From Flavobacteriales bacterium (lineage in GTDB: Bacteria > Bacteroidota > Bacteroidia > Flavobacteriales_F > PHOS-HE28): 57,632 nt of DNA. Below the pieces are notes generated by a model that had not been told where the DNA came from, searched no databases, and was given only the letters and a program-made list of their open reading frames with translations. The first letter of the stretch is position 1; every line of letters begins with the position of its first letter. The stretch spans positions 1 through 57,632 of the forward strand of contig JADKCV010000024.1 in the NCBI GenBank assembly GCA_016718655.1, given 5' to 3'. Shown here piece by piece: positions 1 through 9,189 of this stretch. Both the position numbers and the translations under genes were made by a program.

Positions 1-1
1 C

Positions 2-70
2 ACAGCCGTCACCCCTGCGTCGCCAGAGAAGGAGGCCAGCCCCATGACACCCGTGGCCAAGCCGAACTAA
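2..70 (+). CDS. C-terminal end of an unidentified protein (partial)
   Basis: An open frame enters from the left edge and stops at TAA. The 22 visible residues are rich in Pro, Ala, Glu and Lys, as in a disordered tail (ends VAKPN). A strong terminator follows 21 bases later, which supports this as a real gene end. Too little is visible to assign a family. Confidence 0.45.
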   Translation, partial: TAVTPASPEKEASPMTPVAKPN

Positions 71-91
71 GCCACGGTCCACGACCCATCC

Positions 92-124
92 GAACGCCCC
101 GCTTCAGTCCGAAGCGGGGCGTTC
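92..124 (+). terminator. Rho-independent-type hairpin after the edge gene
   Basis: A perfect 14-bp inverted repeat (92-105 with 111-124, GAACGCCCCGCTTC arm) closes a 5-base loop and is followed by a short T-containing stretch. It sits between the partial gene ending at 70 and the aminotransferase starting at 183. Confidence 0.75.
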
Positions 125-182
125 CATTTCCAGGTGCCACACCGAACGCCGATCTTCGTACCCTCATCCAAGGAACACACCC

Positions 183-1412
183 ATGCCCGCGATATCCAGC
201 AAAGGCCGCCAGATGCCCGCCTCACCCATCCGCAAGCTCGTGCCCTTTGCCGAGGCGGCCAAGAAGCGAGGCACCCAGGTCATTCACCTGAACATCGGGC
301 AACCGGACATCGCTACGCCCGAAGTGGCCTTGGACGCCATCCGGCACCTGGACCGCACCGTGATCGAGTACAGCCATTCCGCCGGGTACGAAAGCTACCG
401 TAAAGGGCTCGTGAACTACTATGCCCAGCACGACATCCACGTGACCGCTGAACAGATCATCATCACCAACGGAGGTAGTGAGGCGCTGCTATTCGGCATG
501 ATGGCCTGTTTCGAACCCGGAGATGAACTCATCATCCCCGAACCCTACTACGCTAATTACAACAGCTTCGCGCTCTCGGCCGGTGTGAAGGTGGTTCCGG
601 TGCGCTCCACCATCGAGGACGGGTTCGCGCTGCCACCCATCAGCGCATTCGAGTCCCTGATCACCCCGCGCACCAAGGGCATCCTCATCTGCAACCCCGG
701 CAACCCCACCGGCACGCTCTACAGCCGCGAGGAACTGGACACCTTACGCGCCATCGTGCTGAAGCATGACCTCTACCTCTTCGCCGATGAGGTGTACCGT
801 GAATTCTGCTACGAAGGAGCCACCCATGTGAGCGCCATGACCCTGCCCGGCTTGGAGCAACACGTGATCCTGGTGGACAGTGTGAGCAAGCGCTACAGCA
901 TGTGCGGGGCACGCGTAGGGGCCTTCATCACACGCAATGCCGAGCTCTACGCCACCGTACTGAAGTTCGCCCAGGCCCGCCTGAGCCCGCCCACCTTCGG
1001 CCAGATCGCCAGCGAGGCCGCCCTGCGCACCCCCCGGTCCTACTTCGATGGGGTGATCGCCGAGTACGTGCAACGCCGCGACATCCTGGTCGATGGGCTC
1101 AATGCCATTCCGGGTGTCCGCTGCCCCAAGCCACAGGGCGCGTTCTACTGCGTGGCCGAACTCCCCATCGACGATGCCGACCGGTTCTGCCAATGGCTCC
1201 TCGAGGACTTCGCCCATGAAGGGTCGACCGTGATGATGGCCCCGTGCAGCGGTTTCTATGCCGACCCAGCAACCGGGAAGTACCAGGTACGACTGGCCTA
1301 CGTCCTCGAACAACCCCTGCTGCGCAAGGCCGTTCAAGTGCTGGCTGCAGCCCTTCAGGTGTATCCGGGCACACGGAAGCCTGCCGAACGGAACGCTTCC
1401 GTCAACGCCTGA
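183..1412 (+). CDS. PLP-dependent aminotransferase, class I/II (aspartate aminotransferase-like)
   Basis: This 409-residue protein has the fold-type I aminotransferase hallmarks: a GQPD motif near residue 40, NPGNPTG near residue 172, and a PLP-lysine site in SVSKRYSMCGARVG with the Schiff-base lysine at about residue 236. Length is normal for the family. The reaction would be pyridoxal-phosphate transamination of an amino acid and a 2-oxo acid in the cytoplasm; the exact substrate cannot be read from sequence. The start is set by AAGGA 8 bases upstream of the ATG. It stands alone between two terminator-like hairpins. A second enzyme of the same superfamily is encoded at 15189-16367, but the two differ around the active-site lysine (SVSKRYS against GLSKAWA), so they probably have different substrates. 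Confidence 0.9.
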   Translation: MPAISSKGRQMPASPIRKLVPFAEAAKKRGTQVIHLNIGQPDIATPEVALDAIRHLDRTVIEYSHSAGYESYRKGLVNYYAQHDIHVTAEQIIITNGGSEALLFGMMACFEPGDELIIPEPYYANYNSFALSAGVKVVPVRSTIEDGFALPPISAFESLITPRTKGILICNPGNPTGTLYSREELDTLRAIVLKHDLYLFADEVYREFCYEGATHVSAMTLPGLEQHVILVDSVSKRYSMCGARVGAFITRNAELYATVLKFAQARLSPPTFGQIASEAALRTPRSYFDGVIAEYVQRRDILVDGLNAIPGVRCPKPQGAFYCVAELPIDDADRFCQWLLEDFAHEGSTVMMAPCSGFYADPATGKYQVRLAYVLEQPLLRKAVQVLAAALQVYPGTRKPAERNASVNA

Positions 1413-1451
1413 GCAGGCTATCGAAGCGGGATCATTGATCTTTCGACGAAT

Positions 1452-1483
1452 GAGCGATTCGGATCGCTCTGTAACCCCTTTTT
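1452..1483 (+). terminator. Terminator-like hairpin after the aminotransferase
   Basis: A 7-bp stem (GAGCGAT / ATCGCTC) closes a TCGG tetraloop and is followed after a few bases by a run of five T. It lies between the aminotransferase and the small secreted protein gene. Confidence 0.5.
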
Positions 1484-1545
1484 AAGGACCGGCGTACAAC
1501 GGGCCGATCGGATCGAAGAAGATCCATCGCAACCGTTGAACGACC

Positions 1546-1884
1546 ATGCGCTCCAACACCTTCCTGACCGCACTCCTGTTCCTGGGCTTCACCCTCGTGG
1601 GCACTTCCGCGGCCCTGGCCCAGACCGCCTCCGGTGAATACTGGTACAGCTTCGCCGCGCCCGGTCTGCAGGAAGGGATCATGGAGAAACACATCACCCA
1701 GGCCGTGGTGGATGTGAACCCCGAAGCCTCGGTGCTCATGGACGTGGAGGCCGAGATCGTGGTGGTGCGGACCACTGTTCCGCTCATCGTGGAACGCCTC
1801 GAGGAACGCAGCGTGCAGCTTGGACTGGCACTGACCCTGCGCAACCGGACCGACATCCATAGCGCGCTCCACACCGCCGAATGA
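1546..1884 (+). CDS. Small secreted protein, ferredoxin-like (HMA-like) fold predicted
   Basis: The 112 residues begin with a signal peptide (Arg at position 2, hydrophobic core, cleavage near ALA-QT at about residue 26). The mature part reads as beta-alpha-beta-beta-alpha-beta: an aromatic strand (YWYSFAAPG), a helix, VDVNPEASV, a Val-rich strand (IVVVRT) and a second helix. That is the layout of heavy-metal-associated domains, but no CxxC metal site is present. It is clearly related to the product of 4786-5233: AAP, QAVVDVNP / QAMVDIDP, and the following strand and helix align. Its stop overlaps the next start (ATGA at 1881-1884), so it is probably co-translated with the large T9SS protein. 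Function unknown; fold call is inference. Confidence 0.7.
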   Translation: MRSNTFLTALLFLGFTLVGTSAALAQTASGEYWYSFAAPGLQEGIMEKHITQAVVDVNPEASVLMDVEAEIVVVRTTVPLIVERLEERSVQLGLALTLRNRTDIHSALHTAE

Positions 1885-4577
1885 TGCCAAGGACCATGAA
1901 CCGGAACACTACCCAATCCATGACCACCCGCCTGCCCGTGTTGGCCCTTCGCCGTTCGTTCGGTGCGCTCCTGCTCTGCGCAGCTACGACCATGGTTTCC
2001 GCCCAAACGGCCACCGATGCCTGCACTTACGCAGCAGGCAACCAGTACACTGTGGGAGCATCGTGCTCGCCACAGACGTTCAACAAGCCGAACGCCTTCA
2101 CCCCTACCTATACTCCAACTGGATGTGGCGCTAGCGCTAATGATGATGCCTGGGGCTGGTTCACAGCCACGGCCACCAATACGATCATCACCTACACGCC
2201 TGGAAGTGGCAACCCCAGGATACACCTCTTCGACGGGGCCTGTGGTTCACTCAACCAACTCGCGTGCATGAACGCGGGCGGAAACGGCGTAGCGGAAACG
2301 CTCACGTACGCCACCACCATCGGGGTGAACTACATGATACGTATCCAAGCAGGCAATAACACCGCGATGAACGGGACATTGTGCGTTTGGTCGCCAACCG
2401 TACCAGCGAACGACATCCTCGTGGAGCCGTTGCACTCCAGTGTGAACAGCAGTTGCACCAATACCGCAGGAACAAATGCATTCGCCACCAACACCGCAGG
2501 TCCACCCGCCCCCACGTGTGCCAACTACAGCGGTTCCGATGTCTGGTTCACCATCGTGGCCCCTGCCAGCGGTTCGGTGAACATCGAAACATCCGGCGGG
2601 ACCATCAATGACTCCGGTCTTGCCCTTTACAGCGCCACGGCCTGCGGTGGGACATTCACCCAGCTCGCGTGCAACGACGATAATGGAGTGAACCTGATGA
2701 GCACCATCAACCAGACCGGCCTGACCCCTGGCACCACGTACTATGTCCGGGTCTGGCGTTATGGCGGAGGCACGGGCACCTTCAACATCTGCGCGTGGGA
2801 ACCTCCACCTCCTCCGGCCAACGACAACCCGTGTGGCGCGATCGCATTGGCGGTGAACACCTCCTGCACCACCACCACGACCACCAACTCGGGTGCGACC
2901 CTCACGGCCGGTATCCCCAACCCTGGCTGTGGCAATACCATCGTTGGTGATGTGTGGTTCGCCATTGTGGCGCCCGCGAATGAGTTCCTCACCCTGCGTA
3001 TCACCCCGGGCACCATGACCGACCCCGCCATGGCGCTCTACAGTGCACCCGCATGCGGTGGTGCCATGACGCTCATGCAGTGCGACGACAACCTCGGATT
3101 GGGCAACGAGCCCTTCCTCACCTTCACCCCGGGCAACCTGGTCACCGGCCAGACCTACTACCTCCGGGTATGGAACGCCACCGGTTCACAAGGCACGTTC
3201 AACCTCTGTGCGTTCACGACCGGTGCCAGCTGTTTCGTGGCCCTGCGCCTCTTCGATGATGGTAACAACGGCTGGGGTGGTTCTCGCGTCACCGTACAGG
3301 TCGGGGCCGCACCTGCGGTGAACTACACGCTCACCACCGAAGGGGCCAACATCTTCTACATCCCCTTCACCGCGGGTCAACTCATACAGGTTTCCTATGC
3401 CACTATGGGTGCCCCCAACCAGGGCCAGATCTATTACTTCCTCCAGATCGGTTCCGGCATCCTGTTCAGCGGTGGCCCTAACCCAGCGGCCGGACTGGTC
3501 TATGCTGCCTTACCATCCTGTGGGTCCATACCTCCGCCCGCCAGCGACTGTTCAGGTGGCGACCGGCTCTGTACCGGTACGTCGTTCACCGGCAGTCCGT
3601 CCAACACAGGCACCATCGCCGACCTCAATTTCCAGACCCGCGGTTGCTTGGCAGCGGATGAACGCCAAGGCAACTGGTACCACTTCATTCCTTCCGCTTC
3701 GGGTACCATCGGAATGACCATCGCACCCAGCGATCCCGCCGATGATTACGACTTCGCCATCTGGGGCCCGGCGATCACCAAACAATGCCCGCCCAATACC
3801 TCGCCATACCGCTGCTCGTTCAGTGGAAATACCGGAAATACCGGCCTGGGAAATGGCGCTTCCGACACCTCCGAGGACCCCTCCGGTGACAAATGGGTGA
3901 GCACGATGCCCGTCCTGGTGGGAGAGGTCTATACCATGTACATCTCCAACTTCTCCCGCAGCGGCCTTGCCTTCACGCTCAGTTGGCAATTCACCAATGG
4001 CGCCGACATCAGCTGCCTCGTACTTCCCGTGGAGTGGCTCTCCTTCGAGGGGCGCCCTGTGGACCGGACCGCGGAGCTCGAATGGGTGACGGCCACCGAG
4101 ACCGGTAGCTCCCACTACATCGTGGAACGCTCCTCCGACGGGTACACCTTCGAAGCCATCGGACAGCTGCCCGCTGCCGGCAACTCCTACTCCACCCTCA
4201 CCTACCAATTCACCGACGCACAGCCCGAGCGCGGCCTCAACTACTACCGGATCAAGCAGGTGGACCTGGACGGCACCACCGACCTTTCCGAAGTGGTGAC
4301 CCTGCCCTTCGACCGGGCCGTGGACCTCGGAAAGCCCTACCCCAATCCCACGGCCGACCGCATCGCCATCGACATCACCGTGGAGGAGGCCGAAGCCTTG
4401 GACATCACGGTGCTCGATGCATCGGGACGCCTGGTGCGCACCTTCAGCCACCGTCAGGAGGCCGGCACCCACCCCTTCGTCGCCCCCGTGGGTGACCTGG
4501 AGCCCGGTGCCTATCACCTGCTGGTGACCGATAGCCACGGAGAGACCACCAACGGCGGACGGTTCATCGTGGAATGA
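1881..4577 (+). CDS. Large T9SS-secreted protein with PPC-like repeats (type A sorting domain)
   Basis: This is an 898-residue exported protein. The signal peptide ends near VSAQ (about residue 42); the ATG at 1920 would give a more usual signal length, while the ATG at 1881 overlaps the upstream stop. The mature part has tandem beta-sandwich modules of about 130 residues marked by NDNPCGAIAL, DVWFTIVAP and TYYVRVW, resembling bacterial pre-peptidase C-terminal (PPC) domains. Then come a DDGNNGWGG module (about 450-550), a module with GCLAADE and DYDFAIWGP (about 555-710), and a fibronectin-like part with NYYRIKQVD. The end is a T9SS type A sorting domain (PYPNPTADR, final strand GGRFIVE). 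It has two intact-architecture relatives at 5242 and 9190. Likely a surface or released adhesin-like protein; no catalytic motif seen. Confidence 0.85.
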   Translation: MMPRTMNRNTTQSMTTRLPVLALRRSFGALLLCAATTMVSAQTATDACTYAAGNQYTVGASCSPQTFNKPNAFTPTYTPTGCGASANDDAWGWFTATATNTIITYTPGSGNPRIHLFDGACGSLNQLACMNAGGNGVAETLTYATTIGVNYMIRIQAGNNTAMNGTLCVWSPTVPANDILVEPLHSSVNSSCTNTAGTNAFATNTAGPPAPTCANYSGSDVWFTIVAPASGSVNIETSGGTINDSGLALYSATACGGTFTQLACNDDNGVNLMSTINQTGLTPGTTYYVRVWRYGGGTGTFNICAWEPPPPPANDNPCGAIALAVNTSCTTTTTTNSGATLTAGIPNPGCGNTIVGDVWFAIVAPANEFLTLRITPGTMTDPAMALYSAPACGGAMTLMQCDDNLGLGNEPFLTFTPGNLVTGQTYYLRVWNATGSQGTFNLCAFTTGASCFVALRLFDDGNNGWGGSRVTVQVGAAPAVNYTLTTEGANIFYIPFTAGQLIQVSYATMGAPNQGQIYYFLQIGSGILFSGGPNPAAGLVYAALPSCGSIPPPASDCSGGDRLCTGTSFTGSPSNTGTIADLNFQTRGCLAADERQGNWYHFIPSASGTIGMTIAPSDPADDYDFAIWGPAITKQCPPNTSPYRCSFSGNTGNTGLGNGASDTSEDPSGDKWVSTMPVLVGEVYTMYISNFSRSGLAFTLSWQFTNGADISCLVLPVEWLSFEGRPVDRTAELEWVTATETGSSHYIVERSSDGYTFEAIGQLPAAGNSYSTLTYQFTDAQPERGLNYYRIKQVDLDGTTDLSEVVTLPFDRAVDLGKPYPNPTADRIAIDITVEEAEALDITVLDASGRLVRTFSHRQEAGTHPFVAPVGDLEPGAYHLLVTDSHGETTNGGRFIVE

Positions 4578-4741
4578 GCCGTTCATCCGTGTCCTGCCCG
4601 GCCAGGACCCCTGTTCACCTACCAGAGGTCACCTTCAGGCAACCCTCCGTTCATCCGTGCGTCTTCAGGTCATCTCGAATGACCTGGGGATCACCACCGG
4701 ACCACCGACAGGCAACTGTTCCATGGAACTGGACGATCCGT

Positions 4742-4761
4742 TACTTTCGTACCTATCTTTA
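4742..4761 (+). promoter_or_regulatory. Two overlapping -7 promoter elements (TACTTTCG, TATCTTTA)
   Basis: TACTTTCG at 4742-4749 and TATCTTTA at 4754-4761 both fit the Bacteroidota -7 consensus TAnnTTTG with one mismatch. They lie 25-37 bases before the ATG at 4786. No clear -33 TTG is seen at the usual distance. Confidence 0.45.
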
Positions 4762-4785
4762 ACGCGCACATCAGCTACAGGACAC

Positions 4786-5233
4786 ATGTCACTCCGCACC
4801 ATCCTACCCGCTCTGGCGCTCTTCGCCTCCACCATCGGCATGGCCCAAAGTACCGATGCCCTGTACTTCCAGGCCGCTGCTCCCATGGACGCTTCAGACC
4901 TGAAGTTCGTGATCCAGGCCATGGTGGACATCGACCCCATGGCCAAGGTGGGCCACAGCGATGACATGACCATCATCCAGGTACGACGCAACCCCAGCGT
5001 GTCCGAGGCCCAGGTGCGTGCCGCCATCGCCTCCGCCGGTGTGACCCTCCAACCCGGGCTCATCGACCCTGCTTCCTTTGACCCCTGCACCGGACCCCAA
5101 CGTGGAGCCGGTCTACATCGTCACCGGTGACACCGAGGCCGATCAGGCACGCTACCGCACCGCGGTGGAGGTCTGGAACAGCAACCACCCCGAAGCGCCC
5201 ATCGCCGCTCCCGTACACCTGACCAACGAGTGA
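4786..5233 (+). pseudogene. Small secreted ferredoxin-fold-like protein, frameshifted
   Basis: It starts with a signal peptide (MSLRTILPALALFA, cleavage near GMAQ). A domain related to the product of 1546-1884 follows, without CxxC. The first frame runs to a stop at 5130 but turns into unrelated sequence after residue ~100. The continuation is obvious one frame over (PNVEPVYIVTGDTEADQARY ...) and stops at 5233, eight bases before the next gene. The shift is explained by one extra C in the CCCC run at 5082-5085. The C-terminal segment (VYIVTG, ARYRTAVEVW, NHPEAP) resembles a tail I associate with small Bacteroidota secreted proteins. It may be a sequencing error rather than a true pseudogene. 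It precedes a giant T9SS gene just as its paralogue does. Confidence 0.65.
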
Positions 5234-5241
5234 TCCGACCC

Positions 5242-8200
5242 ATGAAAGCACGCTACGCGCTCCTTCTTTCCTCGCTGGCACTGCTCGCGCTCGGTCACCG
5301 GGCCGTGGCGCAGTGCCTTACTCCATTGGTGCCTTTCACCGGACAGACCGCGGTGCCCAATACCGCTTGGGACCCCGCAGTGGTGCCGCCCACCATGACC
5401 GCGACCATCACCGGGACCACGGTCGGTGGGAACAACGTGATCACCATGGGTGTAGCCGTTACCACGGTCCCTGTAGGCACCGTGATCGCGGACCCAACCT
5501 TCCAGCCGGAACCACGGTAACGGCCGTGGCCACCCCGACCCTGACCCTGAGCAATGCGGCCACAGGCAGCGGTGGACCGGTAGCATACCAATTGACCTTA
5601 CCCCCTTGGGCCGGTCCACATCCACCAGCAAACGTGGCCTTCCCCAACCAAGCCGGACAGTTCAACGCCGCGTGTACCGCCTGCCCTTCCCTGTTCTCCG
5701 TGGACCTGTGCGCGACCAACTTCGCCACCATGTACATGTGCGCGGGCAACGTGTACACCATCACCCTCTGCGGCAGTGCCGCCGTGGTGAACACCACGAT
5801 GACCATCACCAGGTACACGGGCACCACTTCCTACGCCTACGACGATGACGGTTGCGGCCCGGTGAACGGTCTTTCCACCATCACCTTCGTACCTGCCATC
5901 ACGCAGACCTATCGCATCCGGATCTTCGAGGACCCCTGCATCGCCAACCCCGCCATGTGCGGCACCTTGGAGATCAGCTGTTCGCCGGTGCCTCCGCCCC
6001 CCGCGAACGACAACCCCTGTGCGGCCATCGCCCTGCCGGTTTCCACGGTGTGTACCTACACGGTCGAGAGCAACTCCTTCGCCACGGCCACGAGCATTCC
6101 GCCACCTTCCTGCGGTGCCTATCCGGGTTATGATGTCTGGTTCAGCGCCGTGGTGCCCGCTTCGGGCAACCTCTCCATCCAGACCGACCTGGTGAGTGCC
6201 ACGGACATGGCCTTGGCGGTGTATTCCGGTACCTTCCTGTGTGACGCCTTTAACGTGACTGGTGGTGTCCGGACCTTGGGCTCCACCACGATCGTTGGGT
6301 CCAATACGGCAGGCATGGTCATCGGGATGCGGGTAACGGGTACGTCGATCCCGGCCGGTGCGGTCATCACCTCCATCGTCAATGCGACGACCTTCACCAT
6401 CAGCCTTCCTGCATCGGGCAACAGTGCGACGGCCATACAGGTGAACGTGTGGACGGAGATCGCGTGCAATGCGGACGCGGTACCCGGTGTGCCCGAACCG
6501 TTCCAGACCTTCAGTGGTTTGCCCTGGCCCAGCACAGTCTACATTCGGATGTTCCCCCAGGCCAACGTAGCTGCCGGCGGTACCTTCCAGATCTGTGCCT
6601 ACGAGCCGGTGCCCCCACCCAACGACAACCCCTGCGGTGCCATCGTGGTGCCGGTGCTGCCCACCTGCACCCCCAGCACCTATAGCACGGAGAGCGCCAC
6701 GCCCCTGGCCGCGTCGATGACCGCGAATCCACTTCCTGCATGCGGCACCTTGGGCGGTGGTGATGTGTGGTTCCAGGTGACCATGCCCGCCACGGGGTCC
6801 ATGACCATCAGCACCGTTTCCGGTACGCTGAACAACATGGCCATGGCCGCCTATACCCTTACCGCTGGTGCGCTATGCGGCCCGGGTACCCTCACCCAGG
6901 TGGCCGGTGCCTGCAATGACAATGCGTCGGTGACCAACCTGATGCCCAGCCTCACCATCGCAGGTGCAGCGGGTAACGTCTATTATGTACGGGTATGGAA
7001 CCTGACCGCCGCCTTCGGCACCTTCGGCATCTGCGCCATTCCCAACACCCCGCCACCCAACGACAACCCGTGTGGTGCGATCGCATTGACCGTGCGTTAC
7101 GGTTGCCTCTTTGACAACTACACCACCTCCTTCGCGACACAGACCACGCCTGCGGAGGAGTGCCCGGGCCATCGTGGACCAGTGCCCCGAACCCGATCGC
7201 ACCTTGCGCTGCGGCGAACCCACAGAACGATGTGTGGTTCACCGCTGTGGTGCCACCCGATGGTAACCTGCAGTTGGATACGGATGATGGTCTGATGACC
7301 GATGCGAGCATGGCGATCTACACCGCCACGGGCACATGCGCGGGTAACAACCTGAGCCTGACCCAGGTAGCCGGCGCCGGCGGCTGTGCCATCGGTGGGA
7401 GCCCCCAATCGGGCATCATGCCGTTCATCAATGCCACGGGCCTCACACCGGGCAGCACGGTGTACATCCGGGTGTGGCGCGCTGCCGGCTCCACTGGCAA
7501 CTTCCAGCTCTGCGCTCGCCGCACCAACAGCCCTCCCGGCATCTGTGATTACACGCTCCGCATGACCGATACCGGCGGCGATGGCTGGAACGGCGGCTAC
7601 GTGCGGATATGCCGCGTTCCCGGCGGCTGCACCAACTACACCATCGTGGGCAGCACCGGCTTCATCACCTTCGGCGGCGCTCCTGGCACAGATCGTGACC
7701 TACCAATACTTCCCCTCAGGTGGCTTCCAGAACCAGATCTCCTACCAGATCCAGGCCAACAACGGCTTCGCCATCTATGCGAGCCCCAGCCCCCTCCCAC
7801 CGGTCCGAACGGCACGTTCACCATCAATACCGATTGTAACGTTCCACCGGCACCACCTTCGGATTGTATCGGAAGCGTGGAGGTATGTACCAACCAAGTG
7901 ATCACCGGTCTGCCCGGCAATACGGGCAACACCGCGGACCTTGGCCCTACGAACCGGGGTTGCCTCTCCTCCAACGAGGTGCGGGGTCAATGGTTCCGCT
8001 TCACGGCCTATGTGGGCGGCACCATCGCCTTTAACATCGCGCCGGGTGTGCCTGCCGCGATTACGACTGGGCCATCTGGGGGCCCTACGTCGGCGCTCCG
8101 AGCTGCCCTCCAGCTGGCCCCCCACTGCGTTGTAGCTATGCGGCCGGCGGTGGACCCACGGGTATGAACCTGACCTCGGCCGACCTCAGCGAAGGAGCCG

Positions 8201-8895
8201 GTGGTGACCGCTACGTGCGCTACATCGATGCGCTCGCTGGGCAGACCTTCCTCCTCTACGTGGACCGGTTCGCCAGCACCAACACGCCCTTCGCCCTCAC
8301 GTGGAACCTGGGAGGTGGTGCCGACATCAACTGCTTGGTGCTGCCTGTACAGATGCTGACCTTCGATGCCAAGCCCAAGCAACGCATGGTGGATGTGACC
8401 TGGGCCACGGCCAGCGAACGCAACAGCGCCTTCTTCGAGGTGCAACGCAGCCAGGACGGTGACATCTGGGAGCGTTTGGGTGAAGTGACCGCACGCGGCA
8501 ACACCCAGAACACCTCGAACTATGCCTTCCTTGATGAGTCCCCCTTCAGTGGTGTCAACTACTACCGCCTGCGTCAGGTGGACACCAACGGCGACGAGAC
8601 CTTCACCGAGCACGTTCAGGTGACCTTCCGTCGCACGGGAATGCCCATCGAGGTCTATCCGAACCCCGCCAAGGAGAGCATCTCCGCTTCCTTCACGTCC
8701 GATGTGGACGGTGCGATGCAGTGGCGTGTATTGGATATGAGCGGCCGGACCGTGGAACGCGGGACCTTCAGTGCGCAGAACGGCACGAACCGCATGGACG
8801 TCAACCTCACCCGCGTGGAATCCGGCAGTTACATGTTGGAACTGATGGATGCTTCCGGTGTGCACATGGGCAATACGCGCTTCATGAAGCAGTAG
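5242..8895 (+). pseudogene. Large T9SS-secreted protein, second paralogue, with about five frameshifts
   Basis: Pieces of one protein of about 1215 residues lie in three frames: 5242-5520 (signal peptide, cleavage VAQ), about 5500-7150, about 7160-7680, 7685-7795, 7800-8055, then 8057-8895. Each junction is a single-base change, several in short C or GC runs (for example a missing C near 7797 and near 8060). Joined, it matches the intact paralogue at 9190 domain by domain: an N-terminal module (CPSLFSVDLC, MYMCAGN), PPC-like modules with NDNPC and DVWF, a GGDGWNGG module, GCLSSNE...DYDWAIWGP, a fibronectin-like part (NYYRLRQVD) and a type A sorting domain (VYPNPAKES, end NTRFMKQ). All domains are still recognisable, so either the decay is very recent or these are consensus errors. 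Confidence 0.75.
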
Positions 8896-8911
8896 CCTGC
8901 TTGTTCCTCCC

Positions 8912-8963
8912 GAACGGGGATCCCTGGTGCCGGAAGGCGGATCGGGGATCCCCGTTCTCTTTT
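8912..8963 (+). terminator. Strong rho-independent terminator
   Basis: A 13-bp inverted repeat (8912-8924 with 8945-8957, GAACGGGGATCCC arm) encloses a 20-base loop and is followed by TCTTTT. It ends the transcription unit of the second T9SS paralogue. Confidence 0.8.
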
Positions 8964-9189
8964 CCACGATCCATCAACAGGGTATGCGCCAACCGCCTCC
9001 AGATGCCGCGCCCCACGCGGGTTCCACGCATCCGGTCGCCAATGATGTACCTTGGTGAATTGAACAACCGACGCGGACAACCCTTTTACTGTTGTTACGT
9101 CCTGTTCCTGAAGCCGGGCAGTATGATAGCCATCCATCCGAACTAGCGCCATGACACCACTGGTACCCCCCGCATGTGAAGGATCCCCG

